Assembly: GCF_021261325.1 (NCBI RefSeq)
Contig: NZ_JAJSBI010000008.1
Span: 248,001-312,000, forward strand
Direction of reading: 5' to 3'
Source of the DNA: Streptomyces guryensis
GTDB taxonomy: Bacteria > Actinomycetota > Actinomycetes > Streptomycetales > Streptomycetaceae
Length of the DNA: 64,000 nt
The notes under the pieces are model-generated. The model ran no database searches. It was not told the origin of the DNA and was given only the letters and a program-made list of their open reading frames with translations. Both the position numbers and the translations under genes were made by a program. The first letter of the stretch is position 1. Each line of letters opens with the position of its first letter. Shown here one piece after another: positions 51,732-60,298 of the stretch.

Positions 51732-52744
51732 GACAGGGCCTGCTTTCGCTGGACCTTGAGGTAGATGAGGCCGAAGACCAGGGCGGCGGCGACGAGCAGG
51801 TTGCCGACGGCCGCGCCGGGGCCGAAGGCGGGCAGCAGGTTGCCGAAGCCGAGCTGGTAGGACCAGGTGGCGAAGGTGGTGGAGGAGTCGGCCGGGCCGC
51901 CCTTGGTCATGATCCAGATGATGTCGAAGACCTTGAGCGTGTAGACCAGGCCCAGCAGCAGGGTGATCGCGGACACCGGGCGAAGCAGCGGGAAGGTGAT
52001 GCTCCAGAAACGCCGCCAGGCGCTCGCGCCGTCGAGGGAGGCCGCCTCGTACAGGCTCTCGGGGATCGACTGCAGACCGCTGTAGAGCACGACCAGGTTG
52101 AACGGGACGCCGATCCAGATGTTCGCGATGATCACCGAGGTCAGTGACCAGGACGGCGAGGTCAGCCAGTTCACCGGGGCGATGCCCAGGGAGTGCAGGG
52201 TGGAGTTGACGATGCCGGAGTCGCTGTTGAGCATCCACGACCAGGTGGAGGCCGACACGATCAGCGGCAGCAGCCACGGCACCAGGAACAGGGCCCGCAG
52301 GGTCGCCGAGAGCCGGAAGTTCTGGTTGAAGAAGACCGCCAGCGCCAGGCCGAGCGCGTACTGGAAGAACAGGCACACCACCGTGAACACCACGGTGTGC
52401 ACAAGCGCCGGCGCGAATGTCGGGTCGTCGAAGACCGTCCGGTAGTTGGCCAGACCCGTGAACGGCGCGTCACCCTGGACGAAGGAGCGGACGGTGTAGT
52501 CGCGCAGGCTCAGGTCGAGGTTGCGGTAGAGCGGATAGGCGTAGAAGAGAGCGAGGTAGAGGGTGACCGGGGCGAGGAAGGCCCAGGCCGCCCTCCCCCA
52601 GGCTTCGCCCGGGGGGACCCCCAGCTGCGAGCGTGGGCGGGGGCGGCGCCGGGGCCTGGTGCGGGCCAGGGGCGGGGCGGCGGTGGCCGCCCCGTTCCGG
52701 TCGGGCACCAGCCGGCGCTCCGGCGACTGTGTCGTGTGCGTCAT
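51728..52744 (-). CDS. ABC sugar permease, MalF-type
   Basis: 338 residues. Polar Arg-rich N terminus, then six or seven helices starting AAWAFLAPVTLYLALFYAYPLY. EAA loop SLYEAASLDGASAWRRFWSITFP is canonical. Start taken at MTHTTQSPERR, 19 bp after the binding-protein stop; a frame 48 codons longer is Arg/Ser rich and overlaps the binding-protein gene, so it is unlikely. Coupled by ATGA to the MalG-type gene. Forms the membrane channel of the oligosaccharide importer. Confidence 0.92.
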   Translation of the reverse strand: MTHTTQSPERRLVPDRNGAATAAPPLARTRPRRRPRPRSQLGVPPGEAWGRAAWAFLAPVTLYLALFYAYPLYRNLDLSLRDYTVRSFVQGDAPFTGLANYRTVFDDPTFAPALVHTVVFTVVCLFFQYALGLALAVFFNQNFRLSATLRALFLVPWLLPLIVSASTWSWMLNSDSGIVNSTLHSLGIAPVNWLTSPSWSLTSVIIANIWIGVPFNLVVLYSGLQSIPESLYEAASLDGASAWRRFWSITFPLLRPVSAITLLLGLVYTLKVFDIIWIMTKGGPADSSTTFATWSYQLGFGNLLPAFGPGAAVGNLLVAAALVFGLIYLKVQRKQALS

Positions 52745-52763
52745 CGGCTGGCCGGAGTCCTGG

Positions 52764-54005
52764 TTACTTGACGGCGGACTGTGCCGAGCCGAGCGCGTCC
52801 TTCGGCGACGCCGACCCGCTGAGGGCGGACTGGACCGCCTTCCACATCTGCTCGGAGATCTTGGGGTACTTGGTGCCCAGGTCGTCACTGGTGCGTCCCT
52901 TGGCGGCCTGGACCGCGGCGACCCAGGGCTTGAGCTTCGGGTTGGCCGCGACCTGCTTCTGCTGGACCTCCGTGGTCGGGGCCACGTAGGACAGCGTCGT
53001 GTCGGTTTCGAGCAGGTTCTGGCTGTTGGTCAGGCAGGACACGAGCTTCTGCGTCGTGGCGTAGCGGCCGGAGTCCTTCTGGACGGGGACGGTGACGAAC
53101 TCACCGCCCGTCGGGGCCGCGGCGTCGCCTCCCGAGGCGGCGGGGACGGGGATGACGCCGTACTGGAAGCCGGCCTTCTCGGCGTTGGCGAGTTGCCAGG
53201 TGCCGTTCTCGGCGAAGGCGTAGTCGCCGCTCGCGAACTCCTGCCAGCTGGTGGTCTGGGTGTTGTTGATCACCGAGTTGGGCGCGTAGCCCTTGCCCAG
53301 CCAGTTCTTCCACAGCGACAACGCGGAGACCGCCTGGTCGGAGTCGAGCGCGGTCAGCTTCGCACCCGAGCCCCAGAACCACGGCAGGAACTGGAAGCTG
53401 CCCTCCTCCGTGCCGATCGCGGAGAACGTGATGCCCTTCTTGCCCGCCTCCTTGACCTTCGCCAGCGCCGCGGTCAGTGACTTCCAGTCCTTGACCGAGG
53501 CGACGTCCACGCCGGCCTTCTTGAGCACCGCCTTGTTGTAGTAGAGGGCGAGGGTGTTGGCGCCGATCGGCGTGCCGTACGTCTTGCCGCCTGACTGGCC
53601 GGCCGCGAGGAGGTTGGGGTTGACCTTCGAGGTGTCCAGCTTGTTGTCGTCGGTCGTGGTGAGCACGCCCGCCTCCGCCAGGGTCGACACCACCGGGTTG
53701 TCGACGATGAGGACGTCCGCGGAGTTGCCCTGCTGCGCCGCCAGCAGCGCCTTGTTCGTCAGGTCACTGGTGTCGAACGCGGTCCGCTCGATCTTCACCC
53801 CGGCCTCGGTGCCACAGCCGTCCAGCAGCTTCGCCCAGTCCGAGGTCTTGTCGAACTGCGGGTACGGGTCCCAGATCGTGTACGTCTTGCTGTCCGCACC
53901 CTTCGCGGACGAACTGCCGCCGGACGAGCAGGCGGTGGCGCCGGCGGTGACGGCGACGGCGGTCACGACTGCGGCGGTGAGACGCCGTCTGGCAGATCTG
54001 TTCAT
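52764..54005 (-). CDS. ABC sugar-binding lipoprotein, CUT1 type
   Basis: 413 residues. Lipoprotein signal with lipobox TACSSGG (Cys near 26). SBP_bac_1 fold: YTIWDPYPQFDKTSDW, ADVLIVDNPVVSTLAEAGVL, YGTPIGANTLALYYNKAVL and FWGSGAKL. It delivers an oligosaccharide to the two downstream permeases. GAGGAA lies before the ATG. It follows lacI on the same strand with a 139-bp gap that contains no operator, so lacI and the importer may share one transcript. Confidence 0.92.
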   Translation of the reverse strand: MNRSARRRLTAAVVTAVAVTAGATACSSGGSSSAKGADSKTYTIWDPYPQFDKTSDWAKLLDGCGTEAGVKIERTAFDTSDLTNKALLAAQQGNSADVLIVDNPVVSTLAEAGVLTTTDDNKLDTSKVNPNLLAAGQSGGKTYGTPIGANTLALYYNKAVLKKAGVDVASVKDWKSLTAALAKVKEAGKKGITFSAIGTEEGSFQFLPWFWGSGAKLTALDSDQAVSALSLWKNWLGKGYAPNSVINNTQTTSWQEFASGDYAFAENGTWQLANAEKAGFQYGVIPVPAASGGDAAAPTGGEFVTVPVQKDSGRYATTQKLVSCLTNSQNLLETDTTLSYVAPTTEVQQKQVAANPKLKPWVAAVQAAKGRTSDDLGTKYPKISEQMWKAVQSALSGSASPKDALGSAQSAVK

Positions 54006-54144
54006 TGCGTGTTCCTCATGGTTCTCGGCACAGGTGTGCCCTGGGAGGGGTGGGCGGGGGCTGGGCTCGCCGCACCCGGGCGGTGCGTCGCGCAGGCCGC
54101 CGGTCAGGGGTGCGGAAGATGAAGGGGGGTGTGCGGGGTGACGG

Positions 54145-55200
54145 TCAGGGGTGCGTGGGGGCGCCGAAACCCGCAGGGGGGCCGGCGGGTGCGGGGCCGG
54201 CGGGTGCGGTGCTCGCTCGCAACGAGATCGGCGGTGCGAGCAGGTGATGCCGGGCCGGTGCGTCGGGGTGGTCGAGCCGCTCGACCAGCAGGTCCACGGC
54301 GAGGCGGCCCATCTGCTCCGCCGGTACGTCCGCCGCGGTGAGCTGCGGAGTCACTGTCTCCGCCCACCTGCTGGCCACCACTCCGGTGACGGAGAAGTCG
54401 CGTGGCACATGGCGGTCGGCCTGGGCCAGCCCCCGGTAGAGGCCGCCGAGCGCTGCCTCGTTCAGGGTCACCAGGGCCGTGGTGGCGGGGTCGTCGTGCA
54501 GGATCCGCTCCAGACAGGCGAGGCCGGAGGCAGGGTCGTCCCCGCAGCAGTACGTCCGGACGGTCAGACCGCGTTCCGCCGCGGCCTTGGTGAAGCCGTC
54601 CAGACCCCGGTGGGCGGACTCGTACCCGGCCCGCAGGAGCTGCTCGGGACGGTTGACGAAGGCGATCCTGCGGTGGCCCAGGTCCGCGAGGTGGTGGACG
54701 CAGGCCGCCGCCAGTGCCATGTGGTCCAGGCCCACCCACCAGCCGCCCTCCGGGTGGGCGGTGCGGCCGATGGCGACGGCAGGGAAGTTCAGCGCGGCCA
54801 GATGTTCGAGCCGGTCGTCCTGCAGGCGGATCTCCATCAGGATCGCGCCGTCGACCCGCCGCTCGCCCAGCAGCCGCTGGAACGAGCGGTCGCTGTCCAC
54901 ACCGCTCGGAGAGAGCAGCACGTCGTAGTCGTAAGCCGCGGCGGCCTCGGTGACGCTGCCGATGAAGTCCAGCTGCATGCCGGTGTAGTGGTTGCCCGCC
55001 GGCGGGAAGACCAGACCGATGGTGTTGGTCCGGCCGTTGGCGAGGGCACGAGCACTCGCGTTCGGGCGGTAGCCCAGCTCGTCGATGACCCGCTGGATCT
55101 TCTGACGGGTGTCCTCGGACACGGGGCGCTTCCCGCTCAGGGCGTAGGACACGGTGCTCCGCGAGACACCGGCCCGCTTGGCGATCTCACCGATGTTCAC
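54145..55200 (-). CDS. LacI-family repressor of the polysaccharide region
   Basis: 351 residues. Helix-turn-helix MNIGEIAKRAGVSRSTVSYALSG at the N terminus (GTG start, AAGGAG five bases upstream), hinge helix RPNASARALANGRT, then a periplasmic-binding-like effector domain from residue 58 (NTIGLVFPPAGNHYTG) to about 335. The C-terminal 25 residues are Ala/Pro rich. It should repress its own operon through the TCGAACCGGTTCGA sites just upstream and release on binding a sugar imported by the adjacent ABC system. Confidence 0.93.
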   Translation of the reverse strand: MNIGEIAKRAGVSRSTVSYALSGKRPVSEDTRQKIQRVIDELGYRPNASARALANGRTNTIGLVFPPAGNHYTGMQLDFIGSVTEAAAAYDYDVLLSPSGVDSDRSFQRLLGERRVDGAILMEIRLQDDRLEHLAALNFPAVAIGRTAHPEGGWWVGLDHMALAAACVHHLADLGHRRIAFVNRPEQLLRAGYESAHRGLDGFTKAAAERGLTVRTYCCGDDPASGLACLERILHDDPATTALVTLNEAALGGLYRGLAQADRHVPRDFSVTGVVASRWAETVTPQLTAADVPAEQMGRLAVDLLVERLDHPDAPARHHLLAPPISLRASTAPAGPAPAGPPAGFGAPTHP

Positions 55201-55222
55201 GGGGGCTCCTTGCCGAGAGGGT

Positions 55223-55287
55223 TCGAACCGGTTCGATCATTCCGAAGGAGGAAAGTCGGCCAGACGCCGATCGTCGAACCGGTTCGC
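55223..55287. promoter_or_regulatory. twin LacI operators
   Basis: TCGAACCGGTTCGA, a perfect 14-bp palindrome at 55223-55236, and the same at 55274-55287 with one end base changed. They start 51 bp apart, about five helical turns, which would suit looping. The first lies directly before the lacI ribosome site. Confidence 0.85.
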
Positions 55288-55518
55288 GTGAAGTGAAGGT
55301 AGGAGCAGCCCGAACGGACGTCAACACCCCGTGCCGAAATTCTCGTAACGACCCGGAAACGTCGGCGCACTCAGGTGCGGTGTCTGCCTCACCCAGATAT
55401 GCGCCTGCCTGCCAGCAGGCCAAAGGCCGATTCGACGGACGGGAGCACCCTGCCCCCTGCCAGAAGGGTCGATCGTGCACGGCAGAGGAGATCCACATCG
55501 AGACGGTGCCGGCTTCCA

Positions 55519-55532
55519 TCGAACCGGTTCGA
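55519..55532. promoter_or_regulatory. third LacI operator
   Basis: A third perfect TCGAACCGGTTCGA, about 245 bp further from lacI, inside a region without a complete gene. It may be an auxiliary operator or mark the promoter of a lost rightward gene. Confidence 0.75.
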
Positions 55533-55697
55533 AGAAGGGCTCCTCCACCAGGTCGACGAGAAGCGACACCCTTAGCGGCAGGTGCCCATGTCGTTCCTGC
55601 TCGACCACCGGCTCAGAGTCGCCGAACTCGACGAGGCACCTCGTACGGGCGGGCCGAGGGCATCATCCGCAACTACCTCAAGCCGACCTTCGCCGGT

Positions 55698-55782
55698 CGA
55701 CCCCACCGACTTCGGGAAGTTCTTCACCCGTCACATCGGCACCTGCCCCGGCACCTTCCGCCACATCCACCAGGGCCAGTAG
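55698..55782 (+). pseudogene. AraC-family C-terminal scrap
   Basis: About 27 codons, DPTDFGKFFTRHIGTCPGTFR followed by HIHQGQ and a stop, match the last helix of AraC/XylS helix-turn-helix domains (F-x-R-x-x-G-x-x-P-x-x-x-R). Preceding codons fit only weakly and in another frame. Remains of a regulator next to the sugar genes. No other gene is apparent from 55288 to 56329. Confidence 0.4.
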
Positions 55783-55823
55783 CGGTTCCGTGAAGGCCAG
55801 GTGGCGGGCGCGGCCGATGGTAT

Positions 55824-55938
55824 TCGAAGCGCTTCGACAGTGATGGCCGCAGGTGAAAGAACTGTGGCTTCCTGCGCAGAGCCTTGCTGTTCAGACGTCC
55901 CATCATTACTGTCCTCAGACGCAAGCGCTTCGACGCTT
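55824..55938. promoter_or_regulatory. palindromes upstream of the GH12 gene
   Basis: TCGAAGCGCTTCGA at 55824-55837 is a perfect 14-bp palindrome of LacI type, differing from the lacI-region sites only in its central four bases. AAGCG-CTTCGA-CGCTT follows at 55923-55938. They suggest control of the GH12 gene by a related but separate LacI-type repressor. Confidence 0.55.
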
Positions 55939-56329
55939 TGCACGTGCGTCTGCCAAGCCCGGTGCTTGAAAGCAGGGGGACCGAGCATCGTTCCCGCAGT
56001 TCCTGAGCGCGCCACCTCGACGACACGAGCCACCCACCATCGCGAGCAGCACCGCATGCAACGGAGCGAAGGTGTCAACGCGTCAGCTGATCGACCGTCT
56101 CGGCTGTCTCGCTTTCGGCGGGGACTCCAACTGGGAGCAGCGGAAGGAACCACTTCGCCCAGGGCCGGCCATCAAGCCGATCAGTCGGCCAACTGCGCAA
56201 GCACCTCGGACGGGGCTGAGTCGCGCCGTCCCGAGCCCGGACTCGCCGGCGAGCGACACCTCGCGGCGCCAGAGTCCGCCACCAGACCGGGGGGTCCGGA
56301 ACAACCCATCGCCGTCCTTGGAGGGACAC

Positions 56330-57094
56330 ATGAGATGGCAAGCCCGTAAATCCATCAGCAGCAAGTCGGCCGGGTTCGGTCGGCTGGCCCTGATCGTCGC
56401 CGTGATCGCCGGGTTCCTGAGCTTCGCGTCTCCGGCGCAGGCCCAGGCGTTCTCCACCTGCGACCGGTGGGGTCAGTACACCCAGGGCAGCTGGACGATC
56501 TACAACAACATCTGGGGCGACAACGCCGGCACGCAGTGCCAGACCGTCAACAGCATCAAGTCCTGGTACGTCGACGCCAACCACTCCGGCGGCGGGATCA
56601 AGTCCTACCCGAACACCTCGGTCCGGCCCCAGACGCCGATGTCGCAGTTGAACTCGGCGGGCTTCTGGTACAACACGTCGTCGGCTCCCGTCGCCGGCAG
56701 TGACCACTGGAACTGGACGAGCGACATCTGGTCGACCGGCAACCAGGACGAGATCATGGTCTTCACCAGCTGGACCGGAACGGCAGGCGGCTGGGGAAGG
56801 CAGATCGCGTCCAACGTGACCATCGGCGGCGTCCTGTACGCGTCGGTCTGGCAGGCCGACCCCGGCTGGAACGTCCTGCAGCTCATCCCCGCCCAGCAGA
56901 GCAACACCGGCTCCATAGACGCCTCGGCGGTCTGGCGATGGGCCGCGTCTCAGAACCTCCTGCGCAACACCACCTTCGACACGATGCAGTTCGGCATCGA
57001 GATCACCTCGACCAGCGCTGTGCAGAAGCGGTACTCGCTGAACTCCTACAGCGCCTGGTGGAACAACACCTCCGGCGGCGGATCAAGCATCTAG
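56330..57094 (+). CDS. secreted GH12 endoglucanase / xyloglucanase
   Basis: 254 residues. Signal peptide of about 38 residues (LALIVAVIAGFLSFASPAQA). The mature part is a GH12 jelly roll: CDRWGQYTQGSWTIYNNIWG, then GNQDEIMVFTSW (nucleophile Glu) and MQFGIEITST (acid/base Glu). A single catalytic domain with no binding module. GGAGGG ribosome site five bases before the ATG; the longer open frame upstream is not protein-like. It cuts beta-1,4-glucan or xyloglucan outside the cell and ends in a strong terminator. Confidence 0.92.
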   Translation: MRWQARKSISSKSAGFGRLALIVAVIAGFLSFASPAQAQAFSTCDRWGQYTQGSWTIYNNIWGDNAGTQCQTVNSIKSWYVDANHSGGGIKSYPNTSVRPQTPMSQLNSAGFWYNTSSAPVAGSDHWNWTSDIWSTGNQDEIMVFTSWTGTAGGWGRQIASNVTIGGVLYASVWQADPGWNVLQLIPAQQSNTGSIDASAVWRWAASQNLLRNTTFDTMQFGIEITSTSAVQKRYSLNSYSAWWNNTSGGGSSI

Positions 57095-57164
57095 CCGCAA
57101 TACGCGCGCCACGACGGTGCATTCCGTCCGCGCATGGAGACGAACGCCGGAGCCATTCCCAAAC

Positions 57165-57215
57165 GCATACCTTGCCGCCGGGCCTCGAACGAAAAATTCC
57201 GGCGGCAAGGTGTGC
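57165..57215 (+). terminator. strong terminator after GH12
   Basis: Arms 57165-57181 and 57199-57215 pair over 17 bp (one G-U) around a loop containing GAAAAATT. It lies 70 bp past the GH12 stop and also faces the truncated transposase on the other strand. Confidence 0.85.
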
Positions 57216-57225
57216 GGAGTCTTCG

Positions 57226-57460
57226 AATTTAGGCGCGGGGTGGAGGCGGCCTCGGGCCCGGCGGGTGGTGACGCAGCGTGTGTGTAGGCGTTGGTTGGTG
57301 GGGTTGCGGAAGCCGTGGGCGGCTTGCGCGGCGAGCTTGATCATGAGGTTGATGCCTTCGCTCTTGGCGTTGCCGTGGCCGGTGGCGATGAACGCTTGGA
57401 TCTCGGGCCACCAGCGGTCGACGGTGCGGACTTCGGGGATGTCGCAGTCGGCGCACCGCA
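57226..57460 (-). pseudogene. ISL3-family transposase C-terminal fragment
   Basis: In-frame continuation of the CoA-transferase stub: CDIPEVRTVDRWWPEIQAFI, then GHGNAKSEGINLMIKLAAQA, then HGFRNPTNQRLHTRC. N-A-K-S-E-G-x-N is the C-terminal catalytic Glu motif of ISL3 transposases. Upstream parts of the element are missing and no inverted repeats were found. Confidence 0.7.
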
Positions 57461-57605
57461 TGAGGAGGGCGCCCTGGGCACGCAGGTGCCGAATGAGCAC
57501 GGTGGGTATGCCGCACAGCCCGAAGCCGCCCACTGCCGGCGCCCCTTCCGGTATGCCGGCGACCGCCTCGGCGGCCGAGGTCATGGCCTTGTCCACCTTG
57601 TTCAT
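57461..57605 (-). pseudogene. 3-oxoacid CoA-transferase subunit A, N-terminal stub
   Basis: MNKVDKAMTSAAEAVAGIPE, then AVGGFGLCGIPTVLIRHLRAQG, is the start of ScoA/PcaI-type subunit A, with the CoA-contact loop GGFGLCGIP. After about 48 codons the frame passes into ISL3 transposase sequence. AGGAACA precedes the ATG. It is 75 bp downstream of the FAH-family gene and was probably the next gene of that catabolic operon, later cut by transposition or deletion. Confidence 0.7.
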
Positions 57606-57680
57606 GCTTGTTCCTGCTTTTCTCCGGTGCCGGACGCGGTGTCCGGAACTGGGGTGGTGCCAGAGCTCATCGCACGGTGG

Positions 57681-58625
57681 TCATCGCCTGCGGCGGGCAG
57701 GTGGCAGAGCCACCGGGGCGACGCCCTCGACGACGGTGTTGCTGATGGTGCCGATGCCCTCGACCGTCATGGTGACGTTGTCGCCGGGGACGAGGGGCGG
57801 TGGTTCGAGGATGCCGTGGCGGCCCCAGAGTTCGGCCAGGCAGCCGCCGTTGCCGCAGGTACCGGAGCCCAGGACGTCGCCGGGGCGGATCCAGGTGCCG
57901 CGGGAGGCGTACGCCGCCATCTCCTCGAACGTCCAGGCCATGTTGGCCAGTCGGTCCTGTCCGACCGTCTTCCCGTTGACGGCGACGGTGAGGGCGAGGT
58001 CGAGGAGGCCGTCGGCGTCGCGGTGGGGTGCGAGTTCGTCGGCGGTGACGAGCCAGGGGCCGAGGGTGGTGGAGGTGTCCTTGCCCTTGGCCGGGCCGAG
58101 TCTGACCCTCATTTCGCGGCCCTGGAGGTCGCGGGCGGACCAGTCGCCCAGGATCGTGTAGCCGAGGATGTGGTCGCGTGCCTGCTCGGGCGTCAGATCC
58201 CGGCCCGCCTTGCCGATGACGGCGGCGACCTCGAGTTCGAAGTCGAAGCGCCCGCAGCCCGGCGGTACCGGCACGTCGTCGTGGGCGCCGATCATGGCGT
58301 ACGGGTTGGTGAAGTAGAAGGCGGGTGCTGCGTACCACTCCTCGGGGACGGTGTCGCCGTATCCCTGTGCGACTCCCGCGACATGGCTCTCGAAGGTCAT
58401 GTAGTCGCGAACGGTGGGCGGTTGCAGCGGAGGCAGCAGGTGCGCGTCGCCCAGGGGCACGGGCTGGCAGGCGGTCAGCGCGCGCTCCCCCGCCCCTCGC
58501 AGGGCCTCCTCCCCTTCCACGATCAGGTCCAGCAGGTCGACGGGGTACTCGAAGGGGTGCAGCCGGTCGTCGGCGACGACTCCCGACTGCCGTTTCCCGT
58601 CGTGGACGAAGCTCGCGAACTTCAC
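57681..58625 (-). CDS. fumarylacetoacetate hydrolase (FAH)-family enzyme
   Basis: 314 residues. N-terminal small domain (KFASFVHDGKRQSGVVADD), then the FAH core: DYMTFESHV, FDFELEVAAVIGKAGRDL with the metal-binding E-x-E, GYTILGDWSARDLQ and GPAKGKDTSTTLGPWLVT. Acts on C-C bonds of acyl-pyruvates, or as hydratase/decarboxylase in aromatic meta-cleavage pathways. GTG start overlaps the MFS stop by GTGA. Second to last gene of the MBL-MFS-FAH-CoA-transferase operon. Confidence 0.9.
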   Translation of the reverse strand: MKFASFVHDGKRQSGVVADDRLHPFEYPVDLLDLIVEGEEALRGAGERALTACQPVPLGDAHLLPPLQPPTVRDYMTFESHVAGVAQGYGDTVPEEWYAAPAFYFTNPYAMIGAHDDVPVPPGCGRFDFELEVAAVIGKAGRDLTPEQARDHILGYTILGDWSARDLQGREMRVRLGPAKGKDTSTTLGPWLVTADELAPHRDADGLLDLALTVAVNGKTVGQDRLANMAWTFEEMAAYASRGTWIRPGDVLGSGTCGNGGCLAELWGRHGILEPPPLVPGDNVTMTVEGIGTISNTVVEGVAPVALPPARRRR

Positions 58626-60220
58626 GCGGCGCTCCTCTCCGCCTCGGCCGGCGCGTTGCCGCTCGGGCGGAAGCCGACGAAGACGGCGGCGATCACGGCG
58701 GCGGTCACGCAGGCGGCGGCGGTGAGGATCAGTCCGTTGTCGTAGCCGTGGGCCAGGGCGTCCGTCGTGTAGGGGGCGAGCTTGGCGCTGAGTGGCCCGA
58801 GGTCGACGCTGTGCAGGGCGAGCGGCCCGCCCTCGTGCAGGATGGCGGAGACGATGCCGTGCTCCTTCGGGGTGAGTCCGGCATCCGCGAGGCTCCCGGT
58901 CAGCCGGCTGGCGGCCATGCCGAGGGCGACGGCGCCGACGACGGCCGGGCCGAGGGTCTGGCCGAGGTCGCGGACCAGGCTGGTGGTGGCCGCCGCCATG
59001 CCGGTCAGGTTCTGCGGTACGACGTTGACGGCGGCGGCGGTGATCGCGGCGACGACGAGGCCGAAGCCGACGCCGTTCAGGATCAGCGGGCCCAGCATGG
59101 GCGGCAGAGCGGTCTCGTGGATCGGCAGCGCCCGCAGCCACAGCTGGCCCGCGGCCATCGCCAGGAAGCCGGTGACGAGCATGGGCCCGGGTCCGACGCG
59201 GTGCAGCAGCCGGACCAGCAGGGGCCAGATGAACGGCGTGCACGCTTGGATGATCATGACCGGTATCGCGGCCTCGAAGGGGCTCCGGTGCTGGATGACA
59301 CCGAGGCGGATGCTCAGGTCGTACGCGCCGCCGAGGAAGCCCAGCATGCCGATCACCGCCATCGCGGCCGACGCGGCGAACGCCGGGATGCGGAAGAGGC
59401 TCAGCCTCAGCATCGGGGCCGCGCTGCGGTTCTCCACCACGACGAACACGGCGATGAAGACGGCGAAGGTGACGAAGGACGCGACGACGGGGGCCGAGCT
59501 CCAGCCGTCCGAGGGGCCCTGGATGATGCCGTACAGCAGGGCGAGCAGGGCCACGGCGATGGTGATCTGCCCGGGCCAGTCCAGCGAGCGGCCCTCCGGG
59601 GCGCTGGACTCGGTGCCGAGCAGCCAGGCAGCCCCGGCGGTGATCACGGCGAGCACGCCGGTCACGCCGAACGCCCACTGGAAGGGCCCGTGTTCGACGA
59701 TGCCGCCGGACATCAGCGGGGCGATGAAGGCGCCGAGCGACAGGGCCGCGGTCCAGGAGGCCAGTCCCCTGGCGCGTGCGGCCGGGGTGGTCGTGATCGC
59801 GGTGATCATCGCCAGGGACGCGGGGAAGAGCGCGGCTGCTCCGATTCCGGAGATCGCCTGGCCGGTGATCAGCTGGGCCGGGGTGGCGGAGGTGGCGGAC
59901 ACCAGGTAGCCGACGGCGGCCAGCAGTGCCGCGCCGACGACGAGTTTCTTGCGGCCGTAGCGGTCGCCCACGACGCCGAAGGTCAGCGCCAGGATGGCGG
60001 CGGGCACCAGAAAGGCGTCACTGATCCAGGTCAGTTCCGCGCCGGACGTCTGGAGCGCGCGCTGCATCTCGCCGTTGATCGCGGCGGGCAGCACCAGGCC
60101 GATCTGGGCCAGGCAGACGGCCAGACAGCCGGCGACGATCGTGCCGGTGTGCCGGGCCGCAGCGGCCGGTGCGGTCTCGGACGCGGGGAGCGGTGGGTCG
60201 TAGGCAGGAGTGGAGACCAT
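58622..60220 (-). CDS. MFS transporter, 14-helix DHA2-like
   Basis: 532 residues. ELTWISDAFLVPAAILALTFG and GVVGDRYGRKKLVVGAALL (motif A) near the N terminus, and about 14 hydrophobic segments to residue 525. The motif D1 of drug exporters is weaker (LVLPAAINGEMQRAL). In an operon with hydrolytic enzymes it may import or export the pathway substrate rather than a drug. 78 bp after the MBL gene, overlapping the FAH-family gene. Confidence 0.88.
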   Translation of the reverse strand: MVSTPAYDPPLPASETAPAAAARHTGTIVAGCLAVCLAQIGLVLPAAINGEMQRALQTSGAELTWISDAFLVPAAILALTFGVVGDRYGRKKLVVGAALLAAVGYLVSATSATPAQLITGQAISGIGAAALFPASLAMITAITTTPAARARGLASWTAALSLGAFIAPLMSGGIVEHGPFQWAFGVTGVLAVITAGAAWLLGTESSAPEGRSLDWPGQITIAVALLALLYGIIQGPSDGWSSAPVVASFVTFAVFIAVFVVVENRSAAPMLRLSLFRIPAFAASAAMAVIGMLGFLGGAYDLSIRLGVIQHRSPFEAAIPVMIIQACTPFIWPLLVRLLHRVGPGPMLVTGFLAMAAGQLWLRALPIHETALPPMLGPLILNGVGFGLVVAAITAAAVNVVPQNLTGMAAATTSLVRDLGQTLGPAVVGAVALGMAASRLTGSLADAGLTPKEHGIVSAILHEGGPLALHSVDLGPLSAKLAPYTTDALAHGYDNGLILTAAACVTAAVIAAVFVGFRPSGNAPAEAERSAA

Positions 60221-60298
60221 GTCTCCTCCTTGGAGGGGTTGGCGGGTCGTACGGCCCGAGGGGAGCGGAGGGGAGATTCGTCGGTGCGGGGAGCGTCG

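Noticed and set aside
57681..59678. 665-codon minus-strand frame fusing upstream sequence to the FAH-family protein
   Set aside because: The N-terminal 350 residues are an out-of-frame reading of the MFS gene; the real start is the GTG at 58625.
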